In this document: one piece after another, positions 5,945 to 7,720 of the stretch
Numbering within the stretch: position 1 is the first letter of the stretch
Layout of the letters: every line of letters begins with the position of its first letter
Source of the DNA: an uncultured Oscillospiraceae bacterium
Lineage (GTDB): Bacteria > Bacillota > Clostridia > Oscillospirales > JAAYXM01
Length of the DNA: 7,720 nucleotides
Direction: 5' to 3'
Assembly: GCA_934646115.1 (NCBI GenBank)
Contig: CAKUEM010000067.1
Location: 1 to 7,720 of the forward strand
Position numbers and translations under genes: made by a program
The notes under the pieces: model-generated
What the model was told of the DNA's origin: nothing
Databases searched by the model: none
What the model saw: the letters and a program-made list of their open reading frames with translations, nothing else

Positions 5945-7513
5945 TTAGCCCATCACGCGGGTATACGCAGCATCAAAGATAGAAACAAGCTCATCAATAT
6001 TCATTTTATGAAGCTCTTTCTGGAACTGATCCCACTTGCTGAGCGGCTCCTGACCCATAATAAACTTAGAGAGCATCTCCTTAACATATTCGTCGATCTC
6101 CGTGCTGAGATCCGTTTTGCGGCGCTGCTCCTCATCGCTAAACGGCAGCCACCACATGGGGTTGGCATGCGCCTCTGTATACTGAAGCGCTTTATGACAC
6201 TCGGCAATCTGCTCTTCGGTGTAACCCGCTTCGTTTGCCGCAACATCCATACGCTGATAAAGCCCATACGATGCTGCGCCATAGAGCGCGCGCGGCGTAT
6301 CGTCTGCAGACGGGAGGATGAATCTTTTCTTTCCGTCGACGACCTCATACGTCTCGCCTTCCTTGCCCCATCCCATCAGATCTGCGCCTTCGTCAGAATA
6401 CATCCAGTCGAGCAGCTTAAGCGCATTGTCAATGCGATCCTGCTTTCCGGTATTGCAAACGGCATATCCGGTAAAGTCAAAATTCAGCTGCGGCAGCTGG
6501 CGCTTGCCCGTGCTGACATTTGCCGCAGGCGGCTCCATGGTCGCGAGCGTGTATGCCGGATTATCCTTTCTGCTCAGCAGATTAAAGAAGTCGATACGAA
6601 CGATATAATCGATGGTCAAGAACCCGCGATCCGTGCTCATCAGCTCTTCCCATGTTTTCGTATTCATCGTAAGGAAATCAGGGGGAACGAGCTTTTCGTC
6701 ATACAGCTTTCTTAAATATGTAACAATGTCTTTCATGATCGGCTCTGTAACGCCGTAGCTCCACTTATTAGAATTAAAATCATAATACACGTCATATGAG
6801 AAATATTCTTTCCACTGCGAGCCCATCATGCGGAGCTTATCCATACCCTCGCGGAAGCAAAGCGGATAAGAATTCGGATAGCGCTGTTTTAAGATCTTTG
6901 CGGTTTCATAAACCTCGTCATAGGTCGTCGGAACGGCAAGATTTTCTTTTTCAAATACGTCTTTGCGATAGATCCACGTGCGAAGGCCATTCACCGTTTG
7001 CGTGCCGTATACCGGCGGCGCATAGATCTTGCCGTCGCCGCTTCTGCGCTGCATCTTCATCTCCTCCGCCTGCTCCTTCGGCAGTGAGTCGAAAAATTTT
7101 ACATAATTCTGCATTTTATCAAGATTATCGTCGATCGCGATCAACGCGCCGGAGGAAGTATATTTATCCACCGAGTATTTGTGCGTGAAATGCAAAAGAT
7201 CGGGAAGATCGCTCGGCGACGCCATCATCAAGCTGACTTTCGTATCAAAATCACTGTCCGGAATCGCCTGCACCTTGGTGACCGCGCCGGTCGCCTCCTG
7301 CAGATATTTCCACATTTTCCATTCGGAATCATACGGCCAGCTCGGGTGCGAGCTGATCGCGATTTTAATTTCCGTTGGCTTGTCAAATACCGCTCCGCCA
7401 TCTCCCTGCGTGTGTTTCCCGTCGTTCCCCGTCCGGTTTCCGCATGCCGCAAAAGAAAGCATCATTCCTCCCGCGAGCACACCGGCCAATACGCGTTTTA
7501 TGTTTTGATTCAT
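5945..7513 (-). CDS. Extracellular solute-binding lipoprotein of a carbohydrate ABC importer (family 1, LplA-like)
   Basis: This 522-residue precursor has a lipoprotein signal: MNQNIKRVLAGVLAGG, a hydrophobic core, and lipobox FAAC with the lipidated Cys at 24, followed by a polar linker rich in Gly, Asp and Asn (25-42). The mature part begins EIKIAISSHPSW (48-59) and contains ASPSDLPDLLHF (98-109), the variant of the A-S-G-D-x-P-D block usual in family 1 sugar-binding proteins. Large size and many Trp/Tyr residues resemble the LplA-type proteins of Clostridia and paenibacilli that capture oligosaccharides at the cell surface and hand them to two permeases. The ligand cannot be deduced. No permease or ATPase gene is visible; the next gene downstream is a cytoplasmic GH3 enzyme, which suggests an amino-sugar glycoside (inference). 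The frame is open upstream to 7597, but that extension lacks a ribosome binding site and would bury the signal peptide, so ATG 7511-7513 is chosen. Confidence 0.92.
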   Translation of the reverse strand: MNQNIKRVLAGVLAGGMMLSFAACGNRTGNDGKHTQGDGGAVFDKPTEIKIAISSHPSWPYDSEWKMWKYLQEATGAVTKVQAIPDSDFDTKVSLMMASPSDLPDLLHFTHKYSVDKYTSSGALIAIDDNLDKMQNYVKFFDSLPKEQAEEMKMQRRSGDGKIYAPPVYGTQTVNGLRTWIYRKDVFEKENLAVPTTYDEVYETAKILKQRYPNSYPLCFREGMDKLRMMGSQWKEYFSYDVYYDFNSNKWSYGVTEPIMKDIVTYLRKLYDEKLVPPDFLTMNTKTWEELMSTDRGFLTIDYIVRIDFFNLLSRKDNPAYTLATMEPPAANVSTGKRQLPQLNFDFTGYAVCNTGKQDRIDNALKLLDWMYSDEGADLMGWGKEGETYEVVDGKKRFILPSADDTPRALYGAASYGLYQRMDVAANEAGYTEEQIAECHKALQYTEAHANPMWWLPFSDEEQRRKTDLSTEIDEYVKEMLSKFIMGQEPLSKWDQFQKELHKMNIDELVSIFDAAYTRVMG

Positions 7514-7521
7514 AAAATATG

Positions 7522-7530
7522 ACCTCCTTT
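7522..7530 (-). promoter_or_regulatory. Strong ribosome binding site that sets the lipoprotein start
   Basis: On the - strand AAAGGAGGT lies eight bases before ATG 7511-7513, a near-perfect match to the anti-Shine-Dalgarno sequence. It fixes the start directly before the signal peptide and overrules upstream in-frame starts. The core GGAGG can also pair with CCTCC at 7538-7542. Confidence 0.9.
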
Positions 7531-7538
7531 GGTTTTTG

Positions 7539-7568
7539 GAGGGCGCAACATGAAAATATTGCGCCCTC
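7539..7568. repeat. Stable hairpin in the leader of the solute-binding protein gene
   Basis: GAGGGCGCAA and its complement form a perfect 10-bp inverted repeat (7539-7548 and 7559-7568) with a 10-base A/T-rich loop. Neither strand shows a T tract after it, so it is not an obvious intrinsic terminator for the SLH gene ending at 7613. It stands eight bases upstream of the ribosome binding site and may stabilise or control the message. No clear promoter was found in 7514-7612, so read-through from the SLH gene is possible. Confidence 0.75.
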
Positions 7569-7612
7569 GTTGAGAAAAGTGAGGAAAAGAAGAACAAGTA
7601 GTCGTTTTTTGT

Positions 7613-7720
7613 TTACCACTCCATGAACAGGATGCGGTCTAAAATCACCGCGACCTCGGCGCGCGTCGCCTTGCCCGTCGGGTCGATCATGCCGTTCTTG
7701 CCGGCGATGATGCCCGCCGC
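7613..7720 (-). CDS. SLH-domain cell-surface protein, C-terminal end
   Basis: Only the last 35 codons lie in the window; the gene enters from the right edge. They read AAGIIAGKNGMIDPTG then KATRAEVAVILDRIL, ending FMEW and TAA. G-I-I-x-G, D-P-x-G and the T-R-A-E-V/A-x-I/L block are the hallmark of the second half of an S-layer-homology domain, which anchors exported proteins to pyruvylated secondary cell-wall polymer. In such proteins SLH repeats are often three at one end, so this is probably the last repeat at the C-terminus of a surface enzyme or S-layer protein. The function of the rest is not visible. It is on the same strand as the lipoprotein gene, 99 bases upstream of it. Confidence 0.85.
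   Translation of the reverse strand, partial: AAGIIAGKNGMIDPTGKATRAEVAVILDRILFMEW

Noticed and set aside
4871..6715. Long + strand open frames (4871-5866 and 5939-6715) opposite the GH3 and lipoprotein genes
   Set aside because: Antisense to well-identified genes, composition unlike real proteins, no ribosome binding site.
7514..7597. 28-codon upstream extension of the solute-binding protein
   Set aside because: It would run through the leader hairpin and Shine-Dalgarno sequence and put a non-signal segment ahead of the lipoprotein signal. The ATG at 7513 has a near-perfect ribosome binding site.
1..7720. A defence island, mobile element, CRISPR array or other new multi-gene system
   Set aside because: No transposase, integrase, nuclease, helicase, toxin-antitoxin pair or regular direct repeats were seen. 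Most genes belong to recognised housekeeping, cell-wall or sugar-uptake families.

Overview
The window looks like chromosome from a Gram-positive, Clostridia-like member of the Bacillota with moderate to fairly high G+C. The evidence is strong AGGAGG-type ribosome binding sites, a YlmH protein, a lipoprotein-type solute-binding protein with a Cys lipobox, an S-layer-homology (SLH) protein, and a RodA/FtsW of the Gram-positive type. This is inference from gene content; no rRNA or other marker is present to fix the taxon. There are seven clear protein genes, two of them cut by the window edges. I see no tRNA, rRNA, CRISPR array, insertion sequence or prophage. No stretch longer than about 150 bases lacks a gene.

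Left part (1-2828). The end of a rodA-like SEDS glycosyltransferase gene runs rightward into a strong hairpin terminator. The same hairpin ends a leftward operon of three genes: a PsiE-family membrane protein, the 23S rRNA pseudouridine synthase rluB, and the S4-domain protein ylmH. The last two overlap by ATGA and are probably translationally coupled. A good sigma-A-like promoter lies just upstream of the psiE-like gene.

Middle (2829-4144). A divergent intergenic region carries back-to-back promoters and a 9-9-9 inverted repeat sitting over both -35 elements. Rightward from it runs a 356-residue protein of a conserved family that I recognise only loosely, as a polysaccharide-deacetylase-like barrel without an assigned function. 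It converges on a leftward glycosidase gene, with two tandem hairpins between them.

Right part (4145-7720). Three leftward genes: the tail of an SLH cell-surface protein, a lipoprotein solute-binding protein of the carbohydrate ABC-importer type, and a cytoplasmic GH3 beta-N-acetylhexosaminidase-like enzyme. The natural reading is surface capture and intracellular cleavage of an amino-sugar glycoside, but no permease is present, so the partners must be elsewhere. The leader of the binding-protein gene holds a stable hairpin, a competing anti-Shine-Dalgarno pairing and a 13-codon reading frame that overlaps the start codon.

I did not find a clearly new multi-gene system. The best leads are the uncharacterised 356-residue protein, the structured leader of the binding-protein gene, and the candidate operator between the divergent promoters.
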